Source of the DNA: Micropruina sp.
Lineage (GTDB): Bacteria > Actinomycetota > Actinomycetes > Propionibacteriales > Propionibacteriaceae
DNA: 64,000 nucleotides
Assembly (NCBI GenBank): GCA_016711205.1
Contig: JADJTM010000002.1
Coordinates: 186,001 to 250,000, forward strand
Direction: 5' to 3'
Below the pieces are notes generated by a model, which did not search any database, was not told the DNA's origin, and saw only the letters and a program-made list of their open reading frames with translations. The position numbers were made by a program, and so were the translations under genes. Shown piece after piece: positions 34,872 to 42,313 of the stretch (within the stretch, counting starts at the first letter, position 1; every line of letters begins with the position of its first letter).

Positions 34872-35753
34872 ATGCATTGGCTGGCGCTCGATGTCGGCGG
34901 CTCCGGCATCAAGCACGCGGTGGTGAATCAAGCCTACGAACTGTCGGATCGCGGCATCGTCCCGACCCGCTACGACAGCCACGCCGCCTTCATCGACACG
35001 GTCGGCGGCATCTATCACGGCCTCGGGCGGCCGGTGGACGGCGTCGCCATCAGCAGTTGTGGAGAGCTTGATCCGCGGACCGGTCAGATGTTCTCCGGCG
35101 GCACGCTGCGGTTCAACTCCGGCGTCAACATGATCGAATCGGTGCAGGCCCGCTGCGGCGTGCCGGTGACGGTCGAGAACGATGCGAACTGCGCGCTGCT
35201 GGCCGAGGCCCGCCTGGGCAGCTTGACCGACTGCCGCAACGCCGCCGCGCTGATCATCGGCACCGCCGTGGGCGGCGCGATCATGATCGAACGGGCCATC
35301 TATCACGGGTCGCACTTCCACGCCGGCAACGCCAGCTTCACCAGAACCGACGTGCGGGACCCCGCCAGCCCCCAGCTCAACCAGGTGGCGGGAGTCGGCG
35401 CCCTGCTGGCCGGCTACGCCCGTTCGTCCGGAACCGTGGGACCAGTGGCAAACGGCCGCGAGTTCTTCGAGCGCGTGAACGCGGGTGATCGGGTCGCGGA
35501 CGCCGCACTCACCGACTACTGCGCCGTCCTGGGCGGCTACATCGTCAACCTGCAGGCGCTGCTCGATGTGGACGCGGTCGCGATCGGTGGCGGCATCAGC
35601 GCCCAATCCGTGTTCGTCGAACGGCTGCGAACCATGGCCGAGGCCGCCTTCGCGCAGACCACGGTGCAGTTGCCTCGGCCTGAGATCCGCGCGTGCCGCC
35701 ACTTCAACGACGCGAATCTGCTGGGCGCGGTGCTGCACCATCGAGCAGCGTGA
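34872..35753 (+). CDS. ROK-family sugar kinase, BglK-like candidate
   Basis: 293 residues. The ATP phosphate-binding motif DVGGSGIKHAVV (about 7-18) and ENDANCALLAEA (about 100-111) are the ROK signatures, the latter including the catalytic Asp. The zinc motif CxCGxxGC found in typical glucokinases is absent; the corresponding loop reads FHAGNASFTRTD. Lack of this motif and position directly behind a 6-phospho-beta-glucosidase resemble beta-glucoside kinase BglK, which phosphorylates cellobiose-like sugars with ATP. Alternatives are a hexokinase for released sugar. It ends the operon. Confidence 0.75.
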   Translation: MHWLALDVGGSGIKHAVVNQAYELSDRGIVPTRYDSHAAFIDTVGGIYHGLGRPVDGVAISSCGELDPRTGQMFSGGTLRFNSGVNMIESVQARCGVPVTVENDANCALLAEARLGSLTDCRNAAALIIGTAVGGAIMIERAIYHGSHFHAGNASFTRTDVRDPASPQLNQVAGVGALLAGYARSSGTVGPVANGREFFERVNAGDRVADAALTDYCAVLGGYIVNLQALLDVDAVAIGGGISAQSVFVERLRTMAEAAFAQTTVQLPRPEIRACRHFNDANLLGAVLHHRAA

Positions 35754-35858
35754 CACGATTCGGTGCGCACGGTTCGGCGACCGCACTGGTGACACCATGG
35801 TGGGGCACGCGACAATCGTCCACGCACGCGAGCGATCAGAAGGCAGGCTGAGGCACAG

Positions 35859-36287
35859 ATGACCGACACCTCGACGTCCCGCAGGCCATGGGTGAGCCCG
35901 GCGGACGTGGTCGACGTCTTCGTCTACGTGGTGGTGCTCAACCTGGCCGCCGAGTACGTGCCGCTGGTGATCACCGAGACGTTCACCCTGTCACTGCTCA
36001 CCGCGCTGCTGCTCAAGCTGGTGCTCGAGGCGGTGGTGTGGTGCAAGGACCGCGTGAAGGGGCGGTTCCAGGCGGCCGACAGCGTGCCGGCCAAGGTCGG
36101 TTCCGGGCTGCTGCTGTGGGCGCTGATGATCGGCAGCAAGTTCGTGGTGCTCGAACTGGTCGCCCTCTTCTTCGCCGATTCGGTGCAGCTCGGCGGGTTC
36201 TGGTCGGTGACCGGCTTGATTCTGCTGCTGCTGTTCGCCCGGTTCGGCGTGCGCCGGCTGTTGGACGAGCCGGACCCCGCCGGCTGA
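35859..36287 (+). CDS. Small conserved membrane protein
   Basis: 142 residues with about four membrane helices: near residues 20-40 (VDVFVYVVVLNLAAEYV), 44-62, 87-104 and 113-128. A cytoplasmic KDRVKGRF loop lies in the middle. No family motif is recognised. A GGCAGGCTGAGG stretch precedes the ATG. It follows the ROK kinase by 105 bases with no clear functional link. Confidence 0.7.
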   Translation: MTDTSTSRRPWVSPADVVDVFVYVVVLNLAAEYVPLVITETFTLSLLTALLLKLVLEAVVWCKDRVKGRFQAADSVPAKVGSGLLLWALMIGSKFVVLELVALFFADSVQLGGFWSVTGLILLLLFARFGVRRLLDEPDPAG

Positions 36288-36337
36288 TCAAGCACCTCGC
36301 CGGCTGAGTGACCGCATCGCTCGCGGAGCCGTCCGCC

Positions 36338-36673
36338 TCAGAAGTTCTTCAGCTGGTAGCCGTTGGCGGCGCAACCGTCCTTGATCGCCTGGCGCCCCTC
36401 GGCCGGTACCTGCGTGGGGTCTTTCAGATACAGGATCGCGGTTTCCACGAACTGCTGGCTCTGGCCGGCCAGCTGGCCCGAGCCGCGCAACTGCTCCAGT
36501 CCGGCCAGCGCCACCCGGCCGGCCACCGAGCCCGAAGCGGCGACCGCGTCCAGGGCCGGGCAGCCCACCTTGTATGCATCGGCGGCCGAGAGACCGACCT
36601 GGCTGCATCCGGTCAGGGCGAGGGCGCCGGCGGCGACGGTGGCCAACCGCAGGGCGAGGGAGGTCCGCAACAT
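36338..36673 (-). CDS. Small lipoprotein
   Basis: 111 residues. Lipoprotein signal peptide with lipobox LTGC (residues about 19-22), then a short helical mature part of about 90 residues with two more Cys (CPALDA and DGCAANGY) that may form a disulfide. TACACT lies exactly six bases before the ATG, so the mRNA is probably leaderless. It is divergent from the next small gene. Function unknown. Confidence 0.7.
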   Translation of the reverse strand: MLRTSLALRLATVAAGALALTGCSQVGLSAADAYKVGCPALDAVAASGSVAGRVALAGLEQLRGSGQLAGQSQQFVETAILYLKDPTQVPAEGRQAIKDGCAANGYQLKNF

Positions 36674-36729
36674 GTCGACAGTGTAGAAGTGGCGGACGAC
36701 TCGATGAACCGTCATGCCACGATGAGGCC

Positions 36730-37077
36730 ATGCGCCCCACCGATGACTGGCCGCGCGACCCACGGCTCGATCCGTTTCGCGACGCAGTGTGGCAACTCTC
36801 GAAGGCCGGCGTGGTGCAGGCGTACCTGATCACCCAGGTGGTTCCGATGCGATCCATGCCCGTGTTCTGGGCGCAGCAGGAGTGGCTCTGGTACCGAATC
36901 TGCTGGCTGGACGGCCGGCGAGACCCTCCGCGGCACGACCAGGCACCGGGCTGGCCGGTCGTCGAGGCGCTCGAACAGGCACGATTCGAGCTCGACGACA
37001 TCGCGTCCACCGTGTTGGCTGCCACCCCGGTTCGGGCGTCCGAGCGTGACGTGCTCTGGCAGCGCTACCGGCCCTGA
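36730..37077 (+). CDS. Hypothetical small protein, Trp-rich
   Basis: 115 residues, start ATG 36730 (CACGAT lies six bases before it, a possible leaderless promoter). No transmembrane helix or known motif. Tryptophans are frequent (DDWPRDPRLDPFRDAVWQL, FWAQQEWLWYRICW). The amino-terminal half looks globular and coding potential is good, as the frame is long in an otherwise clean region. Function unknown; a divergent lipoprotein gene precedes it. Confidence 0.55.
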   Translation: MRPTDDWPRDPRLDPFRDAVWQLSKAGVVQAYLITQVVPMRSMPVFWAQQEWLWYRICWLDGRRDPPRHDQAPGWPVVEALEQARFELDDIASTVLAATPVRASERDVLWQRYRP

Positions 37078-37223
37078 GCCGAGCCCGGATGCACGCCGAA
37101 TTCGGTCGGCACCGCCGTAGCTTTGGCCAGCTCCGCCGAGCACGCGCGAACCCGACACCCATTCCCGATGAGGAATTATCCGACTCGCCTGCGGACCGGC
37201 CACCCACTCGATATCGTTATTTC

Positions 37224-37308
37224 GGAGGTTCCCGTCTGACCCCCCCATTGAGTCGGAACCATCGTGGAGCTTCCCGGCGCCGTTGCCCCCCAACGGCGCC
37301 ACCTTTTT
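37224..37308 (+). ncRNA. 6C-type small RNA
   Basis: Two consecutive hairpins each carry a run of at least six cytosines in the loop. Hairpin 1 has stem GGTTCC (37227-37232) / GGAACC (37255-37260) with CCCCCCC in its loop. Hairpin 2 has stem GGCGCCGTT / AACGGCGCC (37276-37300) with a CCCCCC loop. TTTTT at 37304-37308 follows as an intrinsic terminator. This is the layout of the actinobacterial 6C RNA. TATCGT (37212-37217) is a possible -10 for a start near 37224. Confidence 0.78.
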
Positions 37309-37348
37309 CGTGCGGTGGCGGGCGGCCGCAATCCACCCGTCCGCCGGC

Positions 37349-38404
37349 ATGGCCTGCTGGCAGTATGTGGCCGTGCGCGCAGTGAGGTACACCGAATACG
37401 GCTCCACTCCGGGGCTGGTCGACCTGCCTGAACCCGAGTGCCCGCCGGACGGGGTGGTCGTGGCGGTGCGGGCCACCGGGGTCTGCCGCTCGGACTGGCA
37501 CGCCTGGCGCGGCCATGATCCGGTGCCGTTGCCGATGGTGCCCGGCCACGAGTTCGCCGGCGTGATCGCCAGGATCGGGCCGCTGGTCAGGGGTTTCGCT
37601 GTGGGCGACCGGGTGACGGCTCCCTTCGTGAACGGGTGCGGACGCTGCGCCTGGTGCGCCGACGGGCAGGCCCAGGTGTGCCCCGACCAGACCCAACCGG
37701 GGTTCACCCACCCGGGTTCGTTCGCCGAACAGGTGGTGGTGCGGGCGGCCGACTTCAACCTGGTCCGACTGCCGGAGGGTGTCGACTTCGTGACCGCCGC
37801 CGCGCTCGGCTGCCGGTTCGCCACGGCCTTCCACGCGTTGACCGCACGGAGCGGACTCGCGGCCGGTGAATGGCTGCTGGTGCTCGGCTGCGGGGGCGTG
37901 GGGCTGTCGGCGGTCCTCATCGGAGGTTCCCTCGGGGCGCGGGTGGTCGCCGTCGACCCGTCCGCGTCCGCCCGCGAAAGGGCCGCCCAACTCGGTGCCG
38001 AACAGGTGCTTGCGACCGCCGACCCCGAGGCCGTCCAGCTGCTGACGGACGGCGGGGCGCACGTCAGCCTGGACGCGGTCGGATCCGCCGCCACCGCCTG
38101 CGCCGGGGTGCTGAGCCTGCGCCGGCGTGGACGCCACGTGCAGGCCGGCCTGATGCTCGGCGCCCAGGCGAACGCGCCGCTGCCCTGGGACCGGGTGATC
38201 GCGCACGAACTGACCATTGCCGGCAGTCACGGCATGGCGGCCGCGGAGTACCCGCGCATGCTGGAACTGATCGGCAACGGCACCCTCGATCCGGGACAGC
38301 TGGTCGGACGGGTGGTCGACCTGGCGCAGGCCGGCGAGGAATTGATGGCGCTGGATCGTGCGGTCGCCGCCGGGGCGGGCATCGTCGTCGCCACGATCAG
38401 CTGA
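37349..38404 (+). CDS. Zinc-dependent alcohol dehydrogenase (MDR family)
   Basis: 351 residues from ATG 37349; GTG 37373 is an alternative. Catalytic zinc ligands appear as C in TGVCRSDWHAW and the GHE of VPGHEFAGVIARIG. Structural zinc cysteines are in NGCGRCAWCADGQAQVC. The NAD(P) loop is VLGCGGVGLSAVLIG (about 172-186). These features fit a medium-chain alcohol or polyol dehydrogenase. Substrate unknown. The 6C RNA terminates 40 bases upstream, so the gene needs its own promoter downstream of that. The ribosome site is weak. Confidence 0.88.
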   Translation: MACWQYVAVRAVRYTEYGSTPGLVDLPEPECPPDGVVVAVRATGVCRSDWHAWRGHDPVPLPMVPGHEFAGVIARIGPLVRGFAVGDRVTAPFVNGCGRCAWCADGQAQVCPDQTQPGFTHPGSFAEQVVVRAADFNLVRLPEGVDFVTAAALGCRFATAFHALTARSGLAAGEWLLVLGCGGVGLSAVLIGGSLGARVVAVDPSASARERAAQLGAEQVLATADPEAVQLLTDGGAHVSLDAVGSAATACAGVLSLRRRGRHVQAGLMLGAQANAPLPWDRVIAHELTIAGSHGMAAAEYPRMLELIGNGTLDPGQLVGRVVDLAQAGEELMALDRAVAAGAGIVVATIS

Positions 38405-38541
38405 TCCGCCCTCGTTTGCGGGCCGTTCGGCCGCGCGGGCGGGGCCGGATGGTGATGCCGCCCCCTGTGATAGTTGCGCCGCCGAGCCTACTCTGGACCA
38501 CACACTCGCCGTCCGAGACCCGCAGTGCGAGGGAGGGCACC

Positions 38542-39423
38542 ATGGCTGGAACCCAGCACGCGTCGGTGACCGGCATGGACGAGCGCACGCTCGGCCGCAT
38601 CGACCTCATCCTCTTCGACGCCGACTATCGCGACGCGAAGGCGGCCCTCGAGGATTCGTGGCGGGTCGCCGTGATGGCGTCCGATCCACGCACCCGCGCG
38701 GCACACGAGCGGGCCCGGGCCGCAGCGGTCGGGGCGGCGAACCACCGCCGCGACCCCACCGCACCGCGCATCCCCACCTCCACCGGGCTGCACCGCGCCG
38801 CGCTCGGAGTCGCCCTCATCGCCGGTGTGGTGGCGGTGGCGCTGCTGACCACCCCCAAGACCAGCGCACTGGCCTTGCAGAATGCGATGCTGCCCGTCGG
38901 GCTGCTCGCCACGCTCGCGGTGGGGCTGCTGTACTGGCTCGAACCGCGTCGCGCCAACGGATCGCTGTGGGGATCCCGGGTGCCCGCCGTGATCCACCTC
39001 GCCTTCGGCGGCATGTGGCTGCTCGCCGGCGCCGGCGCTGTCGCCTTCCGATGGGGAGAGGTCGGCACCTTCGCGGCGCTGCCGGCCATCGCCGGCCTCA
39101 CGCTGCTGGGGTGTGCCGGCCTGGCGGCCCTCCTCCTGGGCGAGCGCGCGCTGCGGGCCGACCGGTCCGGGCGTCAGACCGGCATCGCCCGACTGACCGG
39201 CGACCTCATCGACCAGCGGGATGCGGTCCCGGTTTTCGACGCCCTCGACCGGTGGTGGTCCACCGCCGGCCCCGAGGCGATGCAGCGTTCCGCGGCTCGC
39301 GTGCTGGCCGTGCGGTGCGAGGTGCTCGCGCGGCTGAAGGCCGGAAAGCTGATCACCGAACCCCAGCAACGCGCAGCCGCCAGGGCGGCAGAGCCCGAGA
39401 AGTGGACCGAACGCCGGCGATGA
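38542..39423 (+). CDS. Membrane protein of unknown function
   Basis: 293 residues from ATG 38542, with a GGAGGGC ribosome site. The N-terminal about 85 residues are hydrophilic and Ala/Arg-rich. Four membrane helices follow: about 93-112 (AALGVALIAGVVAVALL), 121-138, 150-168 and 178-197. The C-terminal about 95 residues are cytoplasmic and helical (DAVPVFDALDRWW, then ARVLAVRCEVLARLKAGKLI). No family is recognised. It sits alone between the dehydrogenase and a PLD-like gene. Confidence 0.65.
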   Translation: MAGTQHASVTGMDERTLGRIDLILFDADYRDAKAALEDSWRVAVMASDPRTRAAHERARAAAVGAANHRRDPTAPRIPTSTGLHRAALGVALIAGVVAVALLTTPKTSALALQNAMLPVGLLATLAVGLLYWLEPRRANGSLWGSRVPAVIHLAFGGMWLLAGAGAVAFRWGEVGTFAALPAIAGLTLLGCAGLAALLLGERALRADRSGRQTGIARLTGDLIDQRDAVPVFDALDRWWSTAGPEAMQRSAARVLAVRCEVLARLKAGKLITEPQQRAAARAAEPEKWTERRR

Positions 39424-39527
39424 ACCGCAGTGGGCAGTGCCGTCGAGGTGCGGGCCGAACCACATCGGTGTAGTTCTCCACAGGTGTGGACGCCGCTGTG
39501 GACGCCGTGCGCCGGTACTGTCACCGC

Positions 39528-40046
39528 ATGGAGTGGCTGACCGGACGCGAGCTGTACCGCGCCGTCATCACCGAGGGGGTGCTGCGGGCCGAGCGGTCCA
39601 TCTGGATCGCCACCGCCAACCTCAAGGATCTCTACGTGCCCGGTACCGGACGCCGGTACCGTCCGATCCTGGACGAGTTCAGCCGGCTCGCCCGCGACGG
39701 CGTCCAGATCCGGGTGATCCACGCCGAACTGCCCTCACGCAGCTTCCGCGAGACCTTCGACTCCCTTCCCGCCCTGGTGGACGGCGGTCTGGAGCTGCAG
39801 ATCTGCCCGCGCAGCCACTGGAAGATGGTGATCGTGGACGGCGTGCTCGGCTACGCCGGCTCGGCCAACTTCACCGGAGCGGGGCTGGGCGCCAAGAGCG
39901 AGGCGAACCGCAACCTCGAACTGGGCGCGGTCGGCCGCGAAACCGAGTTCGTCGGCATGCTGGAGCGCACGTTCGACGCCTTCTGGATGGGTGAGCACTG
40001 CGAGGGTTGCGGAAGACGCGACCTGTGCCCCGACCCGATCAGGTAG
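39528..40046 (+). CDS. Phospholipase D-like protein, single HKD motif
   Basis: 172 residues from ATG 39528, with TACTGT six bases upstream (leaderless). One PLD motif is clear near residue 98: HWKMVIVDGVLGYAGSANFTGAG (H-x-K-x4-D and the following GSANFT). Single-motif members such as Nuc dimerise to form one active site and act as nucleases or on lipids. The C-terminus GEHCEGCGRRDLCPDP has a Cys cluster (CxxCxxxxxC) that may bind metal. No signal peptide, so it is cytoplasmic. This arrangement occurs in PLD-like proteins linked with DNA damage or conflict systems; no such partner is nearby. Confidence 0.75.
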   Translation: MEWLTGRELYRAVITEGVLRAERSIWIATANLKDLYVPGTGRRYRPILDEFSRLARDGVQIRVIHAELPSRSFRETFDSLPALVDGGLELQICPRSHWKMVIVDGVLGYAGSANFTGAGLGAKSEANRNLELGAVGRETEFVGMLERTFDAFWMGEHCEGCGRRDLCPDPIR

Positions 40047-40065
40047 GGCATGCAGCTGCCTGGCG

Positions 40066-40251
40066 CTATTCGGCGTCCGTGGGCTTGGGCTTGATCGTCG
40101 GCATCTTGATGGTCACCTGGCCGGACGCGAGGTCGTGCGGTTTTGGCCCCCAGGCGCCCTTCTCGTAGTCGACCTGGATCGAGTTCTCCAGATCGCGCTG
40201 CTGCCGGGCGTGCCGCACGCCCGGGTTGAACAGCTCGAAGAAGTCACTCAT
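40066..40251 (-). CDS. DUF6191-like small protein
   Basis: 61 residues from ATG 40251, where TAGACT ends exactly six bases upstream, supporting leaderless transcription; ATG 40257 is two codons longer. The N-terminal DFFELFNPGVRHARQQRDLE and later DLASGQVTIKMP match the small actinobacterial family I remember as DUF6191. No membrane segment. Function unknown. Confidence 0.6.
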   Translation of the reverse strand: MSDFFELFNPGVRHARQQRDLENSIQVDYEKGAWGPKPHDLASGQVTIKMPTIKPKPTDAE

Positions 40252-40349
40252 CGCCATAGTCTAGGCACGGCCGCACCCCGCGGTGAGGCTAGGAGTCTGC
40301 TGAACAAGGCTGTTCCGAGCGAGGACGTGCTGGGCGGGATGAGCTGCAA

Positions 40350-40396
40350 GGCCACATCTAGGGTCTGTAGTGGGCCTACCGGCCCAAGATGTGGCC
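40350..40396 (-). repeat. Nested inverted repeat downstream of the PQQ-like gene
   Basis: GGCCACATCT (40350-40359) pairs perfectly with AGATGTGGCC (40387-40396). Inside, TGGGCC (40371-40376) pairs with GGCCCA (40381-40386) around TACC. Together they can form a long hairpin about 56 bases after the leftward gene's stop; probably a terminator without a T-tract. The rest of 40258-40452 shows nothing further. Confidence 0.45.
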
Positions 40397-40452
40397 GCAG
40401 CAGATCGCCCGCCCAGTGCGCCGCAGCCGGGACATGATTGTTCAGCAGGCCC

Positions 40453-42195
40453 TTACGGATCGACCAGCCGAGCGAGCTCGTCGGGGCCCACACCCACCAG
40501 GGCTTCAGCGACGGGTCGGGTGTACAGCCCCAGCGTCTGCCGGTACGAGCGAACGACCGTGCCCGAGTCCGGATCGACCACCCGCAGCTGATAGCCGGTC
40601 AGCAACAGCCGACCGTCCCATGCGTACGCGGCGTCGAAGTGCGCCGGGTTCTGCTGCTGCCACAGCAGCTCCCCCGTCCGCGCCTTGACGGCGAACAGCT
40701 GGGACGAGTCCGACACCAGCGTGATGCCGTCGACGAACGCTGTGCGGGGCGCGGTCACCATGCCGAAAGCGGACCCGTTGCGGCTGTTCACCAAGGGCCC
40801 GACGGTGCGTCCGGTGGTCAGATCGACGCGCACCGCGCCGCCGTCCGTTCGCAGAAAGACCGGGTCGGTCACGTCCCCGGCGCGTGGGTCGCGATCGGGG
40901 AAGGCGAGCCGGGTGCCCAGGTCGGTCTCGTACAGCGGCGTCAGGGAGTAGCTCAGCGCCGCCGCGAGGTTGCCCTGGTTGCACCAGAGCCGCTCACCGT
41001 CGTCCACCAGCCGCGAACAGCGCGGCATGCTCACCAGGGCGGCCTTGGCCAGATCGACGAAGACCGTGGTCCGGCCGGCCCACAGGGCGGTGAGTCCGTC
41101 CGCGACCTGCCGAACGCGCGGACGATCCAGCGCCGGCCCGTCCGGTATGGGCAGCTTGCGGCTGAAGATGCGGTTGTCGCTGAACAGCCCTTCGTGCTGC
41201 GACTGCTCGCGCAGGTCGAGCTGGGCGCGCTGCTGCAACGAGCCGTTCAACACGGTCAGCACCGCATGCGGCGCCGGCTGGCGTTGCTCGACCAGCAGCA
41301 CCCGATCGCCGTCCACGTGCAGCAGGGTCAGCCAGCCGGTCCAGTCGACGCCGTTGCGTTCGTTGCCGGTGGCCGGATCGAGCAGCGCCAGGTGCCAGCG
41401 CGTGCCCAGTCCGGTGGCCGGGTCCTGCTCGATCGCGGACGCGCACAGCACTGCGGTGCCGACCAGGTCGGCGGCGCACAACCCGTTGTCGAGGGCGTGT
41501 TTCCACAGCTCGCGACCCGAGCCCGGATCCAGTCCGTGCACCCAGACGGCGTTGTCGTTGGCGTCGCCGGTGAGCACCACCCACGCCTGGCCGGCATCAA
41601 TCACCCGGTGATCGTCGAAGGTGCCGTCCACATCACCGACCAGCTCGGCCTTGGCCAGATCGGGGCGCAGACTCAGGGCGGGCAGCGTCCATCGAGCTCC
41701 GAGCTGGGACGACGGGGTGCTGGTGCCGGTCGTCGGTACCGGACGGGGCCGCGTGCCGGAGACGCTCGCCCGGCTCACCATCCCCAACACGATCAGGCCC
41801 ACGAAGAAGACGGCCAACAGCCCCAGGGACCAAGCCAACCTGCGGCGGGCCCGGTCGAGCTGAGCGCCGGCGTCGCGTCCCTGCTGATCGCGCTGGACGA
41901 CGCGGGTTCGTGCCGGCACCCGCCGGTTGCCGGCCTGGGGCTGGGTGAGCTGCGCGAGGGTGGTGCGGGTCGGGGAGGCCGCGCCGGGGGTCGTCGGTGC
42001 CGGCTCGGCCGGGGCGCTGGGCCAGCGAAAGTCAGGCCCGGCGCTCCGGGTGCCCAACCCGGCCGGCCGCTTGCCGCGTCGACGTCGTCGCTTGCGGCCG
42101 CCGGTTTCGGCCGGCGCGGAGGGGATGGGTGCCCGCGCCGGATCGTCCAGCTTCTTCCACGCCTGCGGACGTTCGAAGCCACTGGGTTCGCTCAC
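40453..42195 (-). CDS. Membrane-anchored PQQ-repeat-like beta-propeller protein
   Basis: 580 residues from GTG 42195, set by AAAGGGG six bases upstream. A cytoplasmic basic, low-complexity N-terminus (1 to about 125; RKRRRRRGKRPAG) precedes one membrane helix (about 127-147, LGLLAVFFVGLIVLGMV). The outer domain has repeated strands such as WVHGLDPGSGRELWKHAL, LFAVKARTGELLWQQ and RVVDPDSGTVVRSY, which are PQQ-like propeller blades (WD-type pattern D-x-x-T-G-x-x-x-W). The role is probably structural or ligand-binding at the cell surface; PQQ use as cofactor is unlikely. Confidence 0.75.
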   Translation of the reverse strand: MSEPSGFERPQAWKKLDDPARAPIPSAPAETGGRKRRRRRGKRPAGLGTRSAGPDFRWPSAPAEPAPTTPGAASPTRTTLAQLTQPQAGNRRVPARTRVVQRDQQGRDAGAQLDRARRRLAWSLGLLAVFFVGLIVLGMVSRASVSGTRPRPVPTTGTSTPSSQLGARWTLPALSLRPDLAKAELVGDVDGTFDDHRVIDAGQAWVVLTGDANDNAVWVHGLDPGSGRELWKHALDNGLCAADLVGTAVLCASAIEQDPATGLGTRWHLALLDPATGNERNGVDWTGWLTLLHVDGDRVLLVEQRQPAPHAVLTVLNGSLQQRAQLDLREQSQHEGLFSDNRIFSRKLPIPDGPALDRPRVRQVADGLTALWAGRTTVFVDLAKAALVSMPRCSRLVDDGERLWCNQGNLAAALSYSLTPLYETDLGTRLAFPDRDPRAGDVTDPVFLRTDGGAVRVDLTTGRTVGPLVNSRNGSAFGMVTAPRTAFVDGITLVSDSSQLFAVKARTGELLWQQQNPAHFDAAYAWDGRLLLTGYQLRVVDPDSGTVVRSYRQTLGLYTRPVAEALVGVGPDELARLVDP

Positions 42196-42313
42196 CCGTG
42201 CCCCTTTCGTCGCCCACTCGCCAACTCGGCAGCTTAGGTGAGTTCGGGGCCGTGGACGGATCGCGCCCTGACCCCCGACCCGCTGGATCGCAGCCCGGCG
42301 TACGCTACGCCTC

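Noticed and set aside
36288..37348. tRNA or rRNA genes in the short intergenic gaps
   Set aside because: No cloverleaf-like pairing or conserved T-loop sequence was seen in the gaps examined; only the 6C RNA has a convincing structure.
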